Positions 27,798 through 37,386 of a DNA stretch of 64,000 bases are shown here, one piece after another. The DNA is from Actinomycetota bacterium. GTDB taxonomy: Bacteria; Actinomycetota; Actinomycetes; Streptosporangiales; Streptosporangiaceae. Position 1 is the first letter of the stretch. Each line of letters opens with the position of its first letter. The notes beneath the pieces are model-generated. The model saw nothing but the letters and a program-made list of their open reading frames with translations. It was not told the DNA's origin and did not search any database. The position numbers and the translations under genes are program-made. Where the stretch lies: positions 1 through 64,000 of the forward strand of contig JAFAYQ010000073.1 of assembly GCA_019240215.1 (NCBI GenBank), in the 5' to 3' direction.

Positions 27798-28826
27798 TCA
27801 GCTGGCCTCGGCTCGGCTGGGCGTCTCAGCGGGCGCCCAGCCGAGCCGGGGCGCGATCTCTTCGGCGATCGTCTCGACCGCGTCCCGGCGCTGGGCCCGG
27901 CTCCGGCTGCCGTACGCCACCGCGAACTGCAGCTCGGTGACCAGCGGGAAGGCCGGGAACGCGGCGATCGAGGCCGCGATCTGGGCGGGCGTGCCGTAGT
28001 GCACGTTGATCGCGGCGGCCTTCTCCTCCAGGGTTCCGGCCGCCGGTAGCCAGTCTTTGCCCCAGGCGTAGACGGTCACGATGTCGTCGGCCAGCTCGGC
28101 CAGGGCGGTGCGGCGGTCGCGGGCCGGGTGGATGTTCACCACCAGGCCGACTCGTGGCGGCTGCCCGGCGGGCAGGCTGGCGTGATAGGCGGCCGCGGTG
28201 ACCTCGGCGGGCACGGTCTGGGTGGAGCCGATCAGCACCCCGTGGCCGCGGGCGGCCGAGTCGTGGCCGGTCTGCTCGGTCAGGGCCGACTCCCAGATCC
28301 GGCCGGACAGCCCGGGTGCGGGCGGGTTCAGTTCCTGGTCGGTACCGTTGACCGGCTCGCCGTCGAGCACCGCCGTCAGCGTGCCCAGGGTGTGCAGGTA
28401 GGCGGCCTTCTTGGCGTCCCGGTTGGGGCCGAGGTCCACGCCCAGGGCGGCCGCGATCGGGGGCTGGCCGCCGTTGGAGACCCCCAGTTCCAGGCGGTCG
28501 CCGCTGATCGCGTTGAGCACGGCGGCGTCCTCCGCGACGCGGACCACGTTCTCCAGCGGCAACGGCACCACCCCGGTGCCGAGCCGGATCCGCGACGTCC
28601 GCGCGGCCACCGCGCCCAGGAACGTGAACGGCGACGGCAGCCCGCCCGGGAAGCTGAAACCCTGGGTCTGGCTGGCCCGGCGGAAATGGTACGAGCGCAC
28701 CCAGGCGCTGTCGAAGCCGAGCTTTTCGGCCCGGGCGAAATGGCCGAGCATTTCCCGGTAGATGTCGGCCTGCGGCCCGTGCTCACGCAGGTCGGAGTGG
28801 ATGCCGATCCGCAGCCGTCCGGTCAC
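27798..28826 (-). CDS. LLM class flavin-dependent oxidoreductase (GTG start)
   Basis: RLRIGIHSDLREHGPQADIYREMLGHFARAEKLGFDSAWVRSYHF; VAARTSRIRLGTGVVPLPLENVVRVAEDAAVLNAISGDRLELGVSNG. Confidence 0.92.
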   Translation of the reverse strand: MTGRLRIGIHSDLREHGPQADIYREMLGHFARAEKLGFDSAWVRSYHFRRASQTQGFSFPGGLPSPFTFLGAVAARTSRIRLGTGVVPLPLENVVRVAEDAAVLNAISGDRLELGVSNGGQPPIAAALGVDLGPNRDAKKAAYLHTLGTLTAVLDGEPVNGTDQELNPPAPGLSGRIWESALTEQTGHDSAARGHGVLIGSTQTVPAEVTAAAYHASLPAGQPPRVGLVVNIHPARDRRTALAELADDIVTVYAWGKDWLPAAGTLEEKAAAINVHYGTPAQIAASIAAFPAFPLVTELQFAVAYGSRSRAQRRDAVETIAEEIAPRLGWAPAETPSRAEAS

Positions 28827-28888
28827 TGTTCCTCCAGGTGGCCGCGCAGGGTGGTCGCGGTGTACTCGGTCCGGTGCAGGCCGCGGCG

Positions 28889-30145
28889 CTACAGGATCGG
28901 CACCACGTGGTCGGTGAACAGCTCGATGGCGCCGGGCAGCACGGTCGGCTGCAGGGTGAAGCCGTCGCTGGCCCCGGCCGTCAGCCACTCCTCGATCAGA
29001 TCGGCGAACTGCTCGGGAGTACCGGTGAATTCGAGCCCGCCGGGCAGGCCGGTGAGCTCGGCCGCCAGCTGGCGGAACGTCCGGCCGGTCTCCTTGGTCC
29101 GCCGCACCAGGTCATCGGTGCGGCTGGTGCGGCTGGCGGCCGCGACGGCCGCTTCGCTGAGCGGGTGGTCGGGATCGATCAGGGCCGGGTCGAGCCCGGC
29201 GTTGTGGGCCAGGTTGCGCCAGCGGAACTCGGGGTCGACCCGGTCTTCCAGTGCCTGCCGCCGGTCCCGGGCCTCGGCCTCGGTGCTGCCGAGGACGAAG
29301 GCCACGCCCGGCAGCACCAGCACGTCGCCGGGGTCGCGGCCGTGGCGGCGGGCGGCAGCGCGGACCGTGTCCCGGAACGTCCGGCCGGCCGCCACCGTCG
29401 GCTGGGCGGTGAACACCAGGTCGGCGGTCTTCCCGGCCAGCTCGACGCCGGGACCGGACGACCCGGCCTGCGCGAACGCGGGCCGTCCCTGCGGTGACCG
29501 GGGCAGCGTCAGCGCGCCGCTGACGTCGAAGAACCGGCCGTGGAAGTTGACCGGCCGGATCCGCCCGACGTCGGCCCAGACGCCGCTGGCCTGATCGGCC
29601 ACGACCGCGCCGGCGTCCCAGCTGTCCCACAGCCGGGTGACCACGTCGACGAACTCCTCGGCCCGGGCATACCGGTCCTCGTGGGCGGGGTGGGCGGTCA
29701 GCCCGAAGTTGCCGGCCGCGCCGGCGTACCGGGTGGTGACGATGTTCCAGCCGGCTCGGCCGCCGGACAGGTGGTCGATGGTCGAGAACCGGCGGGCCAG
29801 CTCATACGGGGCGCTGTAGGTGGTGGAGGCGGTGGCGATCAGCCCGATCCGGCTGGTGGAACGGGACAGCGCGGCGATGATCTCCAGCGGGTCGAAGCCG
29901 ACCTGCGGGAAGTAGCGGGCCCGGAAGCTGGCCAGGCCCGGTGAATCGGCGAAGAACACGGCGTCGAGCAGGCCGCGCTCGGCCGCCTGGACCGACCGCT
30001 CCAGCACTCCGAACCGGGCCGGGTCGGCCAGGTCGGCCGGGTCGGCCAGCCGCCAGGCGGACTCGTGATACCCGACGCCGGACAGGAACGCGGTGAAGTG
30101 GGCCAGCCGGCGATCCCCGTCGGCCACCGTGCGGTCCTCGCCCAT
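28889..30145 (-). CDS. NtaA/DmoA family FMN-dependent monooxygenase, amber-truncated near C-terminus
   Basis: AAERGLLDAVFFADSPGL; STIDHLSGGRAGWNIVTTRYAGAAGNFG; after TAG the frame continues RRGLHRTEYTATTLRGHLEEQ-stop. Confidence 0.9.
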   Translation of the reverse strand: MGEDRTVADGDRRLAHFTAFLSGVGYHESAWRLADPADLADPARFGVLERSVQAAERGLLDAVFFADSPGLASFRARYFPQVGFDPLEIIAALSRSTSRIGLIATASTTYSAPYELARRFSTIDHLSGGRAGWNIVTTRYAGAAGNFGLTAHPAHEDRYARAEEFVDVVTRLWDSWDAGAVVADQASGVWADVGRIRPVNFHGRFFDVSGALTLPRSPQGRPAFAQAGSSGPGVELAGKTADLVFTAQPTVAAGRTFRDTVRAAARRHGRDPGDVLVLPGVAFVLGSTEAEARDRRQALEDRVDPEFRWRNLAHNAGLDPALIDPDHPLSEAAVAAASRTSRTDDLVRRTKETGRTFRQLAAELTGLPGGLEFTGTPEQFADLIEEWLTAGASDGFTLQPTVLPGAIELFTDHVVPIL

Positions 30146-31257
30146 CAGGCGGCCCGCTTCGGGGCGGCGTCGCGGACGGTGACCGCCTGCCGGATCAGCC
30201 GCAGCGTCTCGCGGCGCAGCTCGGCGGCGGCGGCGCTGGTGACGTGGCTGCCCAGGCTGACCACGCCGATCCCGAGGTCGTGGTAGGCGAGGACGGCGTC
30301 GGCGATCGTGGACGGCGACCCGACCAGGGCCGGGGTGGCCCGTGAGAGCGCGGTCAGGCCGAGGTAGAGGGCCTCGTCCTGCCACGGCCCGGCGCCGGAG
30401 TCGAGGTCGGCGAACCGGTCCTCGCGGATCGAGCGGACCTTGACCTGACCGCCGGACCGGAACTCCTGCAGCGTGCGGATGGCCTGCTCCAGCTCGCGGA
30501 CGTGCTGCCGGGCGGCCTCGTCGGTCTCCCCCGCGACCATGTTCAGGTTGATCCAGAACCGAAGGTCACGCTCGCCCGCGAGCGCGCGGGCGGTGGCGAT
30601 CTTGGCGGCCGCCGCCGCTCGCGCGGTGCCGTGGAACGCCAGCACGTCCGCGTACCGGGCCGCCAGCGCGATCCCGTCGTCCGATTCGGCCGGCAGCGAG
30701 ATCGGCGGGCGCGGCGTCTGGACCGGTTTGACGCCGGAATACGCGCCGCGGACCCGGTAGAACTCGCCGTCGAAGTCGAACGGCTGGTCACGGCCGAGGA
30801 CGCCGGTGAAGATCTCCAGGTACTCGGCCGCCCGCCGGTAGCGGGCGTCCCGGTCGGCGTGGTCCCCGTCCCGGGGCAGGTCGGCGCCGCTGCCGAGGAT
30901 CAGGTGGAGCCCGGTCCGGCCCGCCGAGACCCGGTCCAGGGTGGCCAGCGCGCGGGCGGCGGCGGTCGGCGCCTGGGTGCCGGGCCGGTGGGCCAGCACC
31001 ACCCGCAGCCGCTCGGTCCGGGCCAGCGCCCAGGTGGCGGTGACGGTGACGTCCGGCCAGGTCGCGCTCTGCGGCCAGATGGCGGAGTCGTAGCCGGCCG
31101 CCTCGTACTCGCGCGCCTCGGCGCTGATATAGCCAGGATCGGCGGTGACCGGCTCCGGCACCGGGGTGAAGTAGGCCGCTTCGCGGGCGAGGCCGGCCGT
31201 CGAGTAGCTGTTGCTGTACGACTGCGGGTTGAGCCAGGCGCGCAGCTCAATCGGCAC
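30145..31257 (-). CDS. LLM class flavin-dependent oxidoreductase (SsuD-like)
   Basis: GYDSAIWPQSATWPDVTVTATWALARTERLRVVLAHRPGTQAPTAAARALATLDRVSAGRTGLHLILG; GTG start in translational overlap. Confidence 0.9.
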   Translation of the reverse strand: MPIELRAWLNPQSYSNSYSTAGLAREAAYFTPVPEPVTADPGYISAEAREYEAAGYDSAIWPQSATWPDVTVTATWALARTERLRVVLAHRPGTQAPTAAARALATLDRVSAGRTGLHLILGSGADLPRDGDHADRDARYRRAAEYLEIFTGVLGRDQPFDFDGEFYRVRGAYSGVKPVQTPRPPISLPAESDDGIALAARYADVLAFHGTARAAAAAKIATARALAGERDLRFWINLNMVAGETDEAARQHVRELEQAIRTLQEFRSGGQVKVRSIREDRFADLDSGAGPWQDEALYLGLTALSRATPALVGSPSTIADAVLAYHDLGIGVVSLGSHVTSAAAAELRRETLRLIRQAVTVRDAAPKRAA

Positions 31258-32857
31258 GGGCGACACCTCCGAAGTCGGGGGCCGGGGCCGGGGCCGGGGA
31301 CGGCGCCTGGGCCTGGCGCAGCGCGAGCGCCGAATCCACCAGCGACCGGGTGTACGGGTGCTCGGGGTGCCGGAAGATCTCCTCGGCCGCCTTGAGCTCG
31401 ACCAGCTCACCGTCGTAGAGCACGCCGATGCGGTCGGAGACCTGGCGGACGACGGCCAGGTCGTGGGAGATGAACAGGTAGGACACTCCGGTCCGGTCCT
31501 GCAGCTCGGCCAGCAGGTCGAGCAGCCGGGCCTGGCTGGAGACGTCCAGCGCCGAGGTCGGTTCGTCGCAGATGACCAGCGGCACCGGGCCGGCGAAGGC
31601 GCGGGCGATGGCCACCCGCTGCTTCTGCCCGCCGGACAGCTCGTGCGGCAGCTTGGCCAGCAGGTCGGGGCCGACCCCGGTGCGGTTGGCCAGTTCCTCC
31701 ACCGTCTGGTCACCGCCGAGCAGCTCGATCGACCGGGCCAGCACCTGCCGGACGGAGCGGCGAGGGTTCAGCGAGGAGTCGGCGTTCTGGAACACGACCT
31801 GGACCCGGGGCAGCGTCCTCCGGCCCCGGCGGCGGTCCTCGGTGTGGAACGTGATGGTGCCGTCGTAGCTGGTCAGGCCGGCCAGGCTGAGCCCCAGGGT
31901 GGTCTTGCCGCTGCCGGACTCGCCGACCAGGCCCAGCGCCTCGGCCCGGCCGATCGTGAACGAAACGTCGGACAGGGCCGCTTTTTGCTGGAAGCGCTTG
32001 GTCAGGTGCTCGACCGTGACCAGCGGGCCCTGGGCGGTGTCGGCGGCGGGCCGGGGCGGGCGGACCGCGTTGATGTCGGGCAGCGCCGCGATCAGCGACC
32101 GGGTGTAGGGGTGCCGGGGCGCCAGCAGCACGTCGGCGGCGGCTCCTTCCTCGACCAGCACCCCGCCCTCGAGCACGCCGATGCGCTGGCAGTGGGCGGC
32201 GATGAGCGGCAGGTTGTGGCTGATGAGGATGCTGGCGAAGCCGAGCTCGGCCCGCAGGCCGTCGATCAGCGCCATGATCTCGGTCTCCACCCGGCTGTCG
32301 AGCCCGGTCGTCGGCTCGTCCAGGATCAGCAGCCGCGGCTCGCTGGCCAGCGCCATCGCGATGACGATGCGCTGCTGCTGGCCGCCCGACAGCTCGTGCG
32401 GGTAACGCTTGGCGATCTGGCCGGCCGGCGACAACCGGACCCGTTCGATCGCGGCCCGGGTCCGCGCGCGGGCCTGCGCCCGGCCGGCGCCGTGCAGCCG
32501 GTACACCTCCTCGATCTGGCGGCCGACGGTCATGGTCGGATCCAGCGCCAGCCCCGGCTCCTGATAGACGACCGACAGTGCTCCGGCCCGGAAGCGGCGC
32601 AAGGCTGGGGTGTCCAGCGCCAGCACGCCGGTCCCGGCCACCGACAGCTCGGCCGCGGTGACACCGGTCCCGGGCGGCAGGTAGCGGGTCAGCGTCATCG
32701 CGGCCGTGCTCTTGCCGGAACCGGACTCGCCGACCAGCCCGTAGGACTCCCCGGGGGCGATCGTGAGATCAAGGTCGCGGACGGCGGTGACCGGGCCCGA
32801 GCGGCCCCGGTAGCTGACCACCAGGCCCCGTACCTGCACGGCGGGCGCGTCGGTCAC
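31247..32857 (-). CDS. ABC transporter, dual ATP-binding domains (DppD-DppF-type fusion)
   Basis: Two sets of Walker A/signature/Walker [10 protein letters not shown]...LSGGQQQR...LLILDEPTTGLD and GESGSGKTT...LSGGQKQR...LVICDEPTSALD. Confidence 0.95.
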   Translation of the reverse strand: MTDAPAVQVRGLVVSYRGRSGPVTAVRDLDLTIAPGESYGLVGESGSGKSTAAMTLTRYLPPGTGVTAAELSVAGTGVLALDTPALRRFRAGALSVVYQEPGLALDPTMTVGRQIEEVYRLHGAGRAQARARTRAAIERVRLSPAGQIAKRYPHELSGGQQQRIVIAMALASEPRLLILDEPTTGLDSRVETEIMALIDGLRAELGFASILISHNLPLIAAHCQRIGVLEGGVLVEEGAAADVLLAPRHPYTRSLIAALPDINAVRPPRPAADTAQGPLVTVEHLTKRFQQKAALSDVSFTIGRAEALGLVGESGSGKTTLGLSLAGLTSYDGTITFHTEDRRRGRRTLPRVQVVFQNADSSLNPRRSVRQVLARSIELLGGDQTVEELANRTGVGPDLLAKLPHELSGGQKQRVAIARAFAGPVPLVICDEPTSALDVSSQARLLDLLAELQDRTGVSYLFISHDLAVVRQVSDRIGVLYDGELVELKAAEEIFRHPEHPYTRSLVDSALALRQAQAPSPAPAPAPDFGGVARAD

Positions 32858-33714
32858 GACCAGACCTCCTTGAGGTTGTCGGCCACCAGCTGGGTGGCGA
32901 CCACCAGCGAGCCGACCGCCACTGCCGGGAACACCACCGACCACCAGGCGCTCTCCAGGTAGACCCGGTTTTCGTTGATGACCAGGCCCCAGTCCGGCGA
33001 CGGCGGCTGCGCCCCCAGGCCCAGGAACGACAACGTGGCGGTCATCAAGATCGCGGCCGCCAGGCTCAGGGTGGCCTGGATGACGATGGTCGGCAGCACG
33101 TTGGGCACCAGCTCGCGGGCCATGATCCGGGCCGCCGACTCGCCCTGGACCTTGGCCGTGGTCACGTACTTCTTGCCCATCTCGGCCAGCACCGCGGCGC
33201 GGATGATGCGGGCGATGCCGGGGGCGAACACCACCCCGATGATCACGATGAGCGCAGGCACGCTGGCGCCGAACGCCTCGACCACGACGATCAGGAAGAT
33301 CAGCGGGGGCAGCACCACCAGCACGTCGAACAGCCGCATGAACGCGGTGTCGACCCAGCCCCGGAAGTAGCCGGCGATGACACCAAGCGCGCTGCCGAGG
33401 ACGGTGGCCAGCAGGCAGCCGAACGCACCGACCAGCAGGGCGGTGTCGGCCCCGGCCAGGGTGCGGGCGAACACGCTGCGGCCGAGGCTGTCGGTGCCGA
33501 GCAGCTGGTGCCAGCCCGGGGCCAGGTTGATGTGGCCGGTGTTGACGTACGGGTTCAGCCCGAACAGCCGCCAGGTGGCGGCCGCCCCCACCCACCAGAG
33601 CACGATCAGCGCGCTGACCACGAACGTCGGCCGCCGCAGCAGCGCCCGCAGCCTGCGCCGGCCCGGCCGGGCCCGGGCCTCGGCGCTGGCGGCGGTGGTG
33701 ATCGCGACGGCCAT
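32854..33714 (-). CDS. ABC transporter permease (DppC-like)
   Basis: GWHQLLGTDSLGRSVFARTLAGADTALLVG; permease EAA loop. Confidence 0.95.
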   Translation of the reverse strand: MAVAITTAASAEARARPGRRRLRALLRRPTFVVSALIVLWWVGAAATWRLFGLNPYVNTGHINLAPGWHQLLGTDSLGRSVFARTLAGADTALLVGAFGCLLATVLGSALGVIAGYFRGWVDTAFMRLFDVLVVLPPLIFLIVVVEAFGASVPALIVIIGVVFAPGIARIIRAAVLAEMGKKYVTTAKVQGESAARIMARELVPNVLPTIVIQATLSLAAAILMTATLSFLGLGAQPPSPDWGLVINENRVYLESAWWSVVFPAVAVGSLVVATQLVADNLKEVWS

Positions 33715-34748
33715 CAGCTCTCCCCGGCCTCGAAGCGGATCCGCGGGTCCATCAGGATCAGGCCGATGTCGGTCAGCAGCAGCGCCAGCAGCGCGATGAC
33801 CCCGGTGATCATCACGCCGTCGGTCAGCAGCACCGGATCCTTGCGCTCGGCCGCGACCACCAGCAGCGCCCCCAGCCCCGGGTAGTTGAACAAGGTTTCC
33901 ACCACCGCGCTGCCGCCCAGCAGCGTGCCCAGGTAGATCCCCACCAGCTGAAGAGTGGGGATGAGGGCGTTGCGGGCCACGTGGCGGCGCACGATCTGCG
34001 CGGGCCGCAGGCCCTTGAGCACCGCGGTCCGGTGGAACTGGGCGGTGAGCGCGCCGGCCGTCCCGGTCCGGACCATCCGGGCCAGCACGGCCAGGTAGGC
34101 GACGGCCAGCGTCACCGCCGGCAGCGTCGTCACCTGCAGACGCTGCGCGAAGTCACCGGTCGCGAACGCGCCCGACTCGACCGGGACCAGGTTCAGGCCG
34201 ACCGCGAACACCACGAGCAGCAGCACGCCGATGACGAACTCGGGCACCGACGACAGCGACATCAGCGCGATCGTGATGCCCCGGTCGGTGCGGCCGCCCT
34301 CGCGGTAGGCCTGGATCGAGCCGAGCACCAGCGCCAGCGGCACCAGCAGCACGAACGCGAAGAGCCCGAGGAACAGGGTGTTGACCAGGTGACCGAAGAC
34401 CAGCGGCCGCGACGGCACCTGGTAGACGAAGCTGGTCCCCCAGTTGCCGGACACGAAGTCGCTCAGCCAGTGCAGGTAGCGCCCAGTGATCGGGCCGGTC
34501 AGCCCGTTGCTGACGTCCCAGGCGCGGACCTGGGCCGGGGTCGCGTACTGGCCGAGCGCGTTACGGCCGGGGTCGCCGGGCACCAGCTCGATCAGCCAGA
34601 ACGTGAGGATGGAGACCACGAACAGCACGACCGGGATCTGGATCAGCCGCCGGCCGAGCAGGGTCAGCACCCGGCTGCGGCGCCCGGACCACAAACCCGG
34701 GCGGCGGCCGGGCGCCAGCGCCGCCGCCTGGTCGGAGAGCACGCTCAT
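33714..34748 (-). CDS. ABC transporter permease (DppB-like)
   Basis: LGRRLIQIPVVLFVVSILTFWLIELVPGDPGRNALG. Confidence 0.95.
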   Translation of the reverse strand: MSVLSDQAAALAPGRRPGLWSGRRSRVLTLLGRRLIQIPVVLFVVSILTFWLIELVPGDPGRNALGQYATPAQVRAWDVSNGLTGPITGRYLHWLSDFVSGNWGTSFVYQVPSRPLVFGHLVNTLFLGLFAFVLLVPLALVLGSIQAYREGGRTDRGITIALMSLSSVPEFVIGVLLLVVFAVGLNLVPVESGAFATGDFAQRLQVTTLPAVTLAVAYLAVLARMVRTGTAGALTAQFHRTAVLKGLRPAQIVRRHVARNALIPTLQLVGIYLGTLLGGSAVVETLFNYPGLGALLVVAAERKDPVLLTDGVMITGVIALLALLLTDIGLILMDPRIRFEAGES

Positions 34749-34750
34749 CG

Positions 34751-36331
34751 TCAGTGGCTGACGGTGATGCCGCGGAAGTCGAAGCCGCCGTTGAACTGCT
34801 GGCCGTTGGGGAAGCTGCCGTGCACCGCCTGGCCCAGGTAGACGTCGGACTGCTCGAACGCGGCCACGATGACCGGCACGTCGGTCCACTGGATCTGGGC
34901 GATCTGGTTGGCCAGGGTCTGGCGTTCGGCCTGGTCGGTGGTCGCCTCGTACTGCTTGTTCAGCTTGTCGAGCTGGCTGTTGTCGTAGTGCGAGGCGTTC
35001 CAGGTGGCGCCGGGCGCGTACAGCAGCGAGTACAGCTGGGTCGGCAGCCGGTTGGCCCAGTCGGTGATCGTCACCGGCGCGTTCAGCCACGGGGTGCTGG
35101 AGGTGGTCGCGTAGTAGGCCGCCTCGGTCAGCAGGTTCAGCTTGACCTTGAAGCTGCCGGTCGCGTCGAGCTGCTGCTGGATCAGCTGAGCGTAGGTCTG
35201 CTCGCCCTGGGTGCCCTGGTAGCTGGTGATGGTGAAGCTGATCACCTGGTTGCCGAGCAGCTGCTTGACCTTGGCCGTGTTCGCGCTGCGGGCGGTCAGG
35301 CCCTGGGGCTGCACGGCGTAGTCGGGGAAGGTGGGGACGTCGTTGCCGACGGTCGCGTTGCCGCTGTAGACGGTCTGCGCGATGGCCGGGCGGTTCAGCG
35401 CCCAGGCGACCGCCTGGCGGACCTTGACGTTGTTGAACGGGGCCTTGGTCACGTTGAACACGAGCCCGTCGAACTTCACGTACCCGGCCCGCTGCTGGCG
35501 GTAGGAAGTGCCGAGGGCGGCCTTGATGCTCGGATCGGAGGTGATCTGGTCGATCTGGCCACTCTGGAACGCCAGCAGCTCGGACTGGTCGTCGTTGAAG
35601 AACTTGGCGCTGACGCCGGACACCTTCACCGCGCTGGCGTCCCAGTAGTACGGGTTCTTCTTGTAGGTGACGCCCTGCCCGGGGGTGTACTTCTCCAGGA
35701 TGAACTGGCCCGCCCCGACCGGGTCGCTGATCCAGTTCGTGTCCTTGGTGCCGGACGGCAGGATCCAGGTGTTGGCCCCGGTCAGCAGGTACGGGAAGTC
35801 GGAGTAGGGGGTGTCCAGGGTGAACACCACCGATTTGCCGTCCGAACCGGCCGCGACCGACTTGACGATGCCCGTGAAGCTGCTCTTGGCCGGCGACTGG
35901 CTGCTGGCCCCGAGGATCTGGTTGAACGTGTAGATGACGTCGGACGCGGTCACCGGCTTGCCGTTGCTGAACTTGGCGTTCGGCTGCAGGTCGATCGTCC
36001 ACGACAGCTTGTCGGCCGCCTGCGTCCAGGAGCTGGCCAACTGCGGCTCGAGCTTGCCGGACGGGCTTTCGATGATCAGGTTGGCGGAAGCCAGACCGAC
36101 CACGTACATCGCGTTGAAGTCGGCGGTCGTCAGCGGGTCGATGCTGCCGGTCGGGGTGTTGAGCCCAAGGTTGTAGACGCCGCCCGCGGCCGCCGCGGAG
36201 GAGGACCCCGAGCTGGGGGTCTTGCTGCCGGAGGAGGAGCAGGCCGCCAGCACCAGTGCGAAAGCCACGGCGACGGTGGTGACGACCGCGCGTCTGCCCG
36301 CCTTCGGAGGACTGGAGATATTCAGCGGCAT
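34751..36331 (-). CDS. ABC transporter substrate-binding protein family 5 lipoprotein
   Basis: Lipobox VLAACSSS; LEPQLASSWTQAADKLSWTIDLQPNAKFSNGKPVTASDVIYTFNQI. Confidence 0.95.
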   Translation of the reverse strand: MPLNISSPPKAGRRAVVTTVAVAFALVLAACSSSGSKTPSSGSSSAAAAGGVYNLGLNTPTGSIDPLTTADFNAMYVVGLASANLIIESPSGKLEPQLASSWTQAADKLSWTIDLQPNAKFSNGKPVTASDVIYTFNQILGASSQSPAKSSFTGIVKSVAAGSDGKSVVFTLDTPYSDFPYLLTGANTWILPSGTKDTNWISDPVGAGQFILEKYTPGQGVTYKKNPYYWDASAVKVSGVSAKFFNDDQSELLAFQSGQIDQITSDPSIKAALGTSYRQQRAGYVKFDGLVFNVTKAPFNNVKVRQAVAWALNRPAIAQTVYSGNATVGNDVPTFPDYAVQPQGLTARSANTAKVKQLLGNQVISFTITSYQGTQGEQTYAQLIQQQLDATGSFKVKLNLLTEAAYYATTSSTPWLNAPVTITDWANRLPTQLYSLLYAPGATWNASHYDNSQLDKLNKQYEATTDQAERQTLANQIAQIQWTDVPVIVAAFEQSDVYLGQAVHGSFPNGQQFNGGFDFRGITVSH

Positions 36332-36465
36332 GGATGCTCCCCAGGATCAGTGCGAGATGCGGGCAGAAGTTAAGGGCAGGCCGAATTGCCTATTTTGTCT
36401 ACCGGAAAGGTAGCAATTGGCTGCGCTTTCGTCCATAGCAGGCCGCGATGGGGCTTGCGGGCCGG

Positions 36466-37386
36466 TCAGTGCCGGCGCAGGCGGACGTCGAGTGAGTCGC
36501 GCAGCGCGTCGCCGATGAGGCTGAACGCGATGATCGTGACGATGAGGATCACGGCCGGCGGGTAGACCAGCCACCAGTAGCCGTTGAACAGGTCGTTCAG
36601 GCCGTTGGTGAGCATCGTGCCCCAGTCGGCGTGCGGGGGCGGCAGGCCGAGCCCGAGGAAGCTCAGGGTGGACAGGGCCAGGATCGCGTCGGCGATGCTG
36701 AAGGTGGCGCTGACCACGATCACGCCCAGCGCGTTGGGGATCAGGTGCCGGAACACGATCCGGGCTGACGTGCTGCCCATGGTCCTGGCGGCCAGCACGA
36801 AGTCCCGGGTCCGCAGCGAGATCACCTCGCCGCGGACCAGCCGGGCGACGCCCAGCCAGGACAGGATCGACAGCAGCAGGATGATCGTCCACAGGTTCGG
36901 GGTCAGGTAGTTGACCAGGATCAGCAGCAGCACCAGCCAGGGGATGGCCAGCAGGGTGTCGACGATCCGCATCATGACCGCGTCCACGATCCCGCCCGCG
37001 ATCCCGGCGATGGCGCCGTAGGCGGTGCCGAAAACGGTGGTGGCGATGGCGACCGCGAACCCGAGCTCCAGCGAGGACTGGCCGGCCACCATCAGGCGGC
37101 CGAGCACGTCGTAGCCGGTGTCGTCGGTGCCGAGCGGGTGGCTCCCGCCCGGGGGCAGGTCCTTCAGGTTCAGCTGGACGGTGACCTGGTTGGTCCGGTA
37201 GAACAGCGGGCTCAGGAAGCAGAACAGCACCAGGATGACCACCACCGCCAGGCCGGCCTGAGCCTGCCAGCTGCGGGTGAAGGCGGCGAAGGCCAGCCGC
37301 CCGGTCCAGCGCGGCCCGGGCCGATCCGCGTCCGGGCGACCGGCCGGGGGGCCGGGCGCGCCCGGCCCGAGCTCAACGGCCGGCAT
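36466..37386 (-). CDS. ABC transporter permease (DppC-like), second system
   Basis: GGSHPLGTDDTGYDVLGRLMVAGQSSLELGFAVA. Confidence 0.94.
   Translation of the reverse strand: MPAVELGPGAPGPPAGRPDADRPGPRWTGRLAFAAFTRSWQAQAGLAVVVILVLFCFLSPLFYRTNQVTVQLNLKDLPPGGSHPLGTDDTGYDVLGRLMVAGQSSLELGFAVAIATTVFGTAYGAIAGIAGGIVDAVMMRIVDTLLAIPWLVLLLILVNYLTPNLWTIILLLSILSWLGVARLVRGEVISLRTRDFVLAARTMGSTSARIVFRHLIPNALGVIVVSATFSIADAILALSTLSFLGLGLPPPHADWGTMLTNGLNDLFNGYWWLVYPPAVILIVTIIAFSLIGDALRDSLDVRLRRH

Noticed and set aside
30014-30055. Short repeat ggtcggcc in the NtaA-like gene (DPADLADPA)
   Set aside because: Encodes an Ala/Asp/Pro-rich in-frame stretch in a surface region; ordinary coding low complexity.
31250-31310. 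PAPAPAP tail of the dual ATPase
   Set aside because: GC-driven low complexity at a C-terminus, no functional inference warranted.
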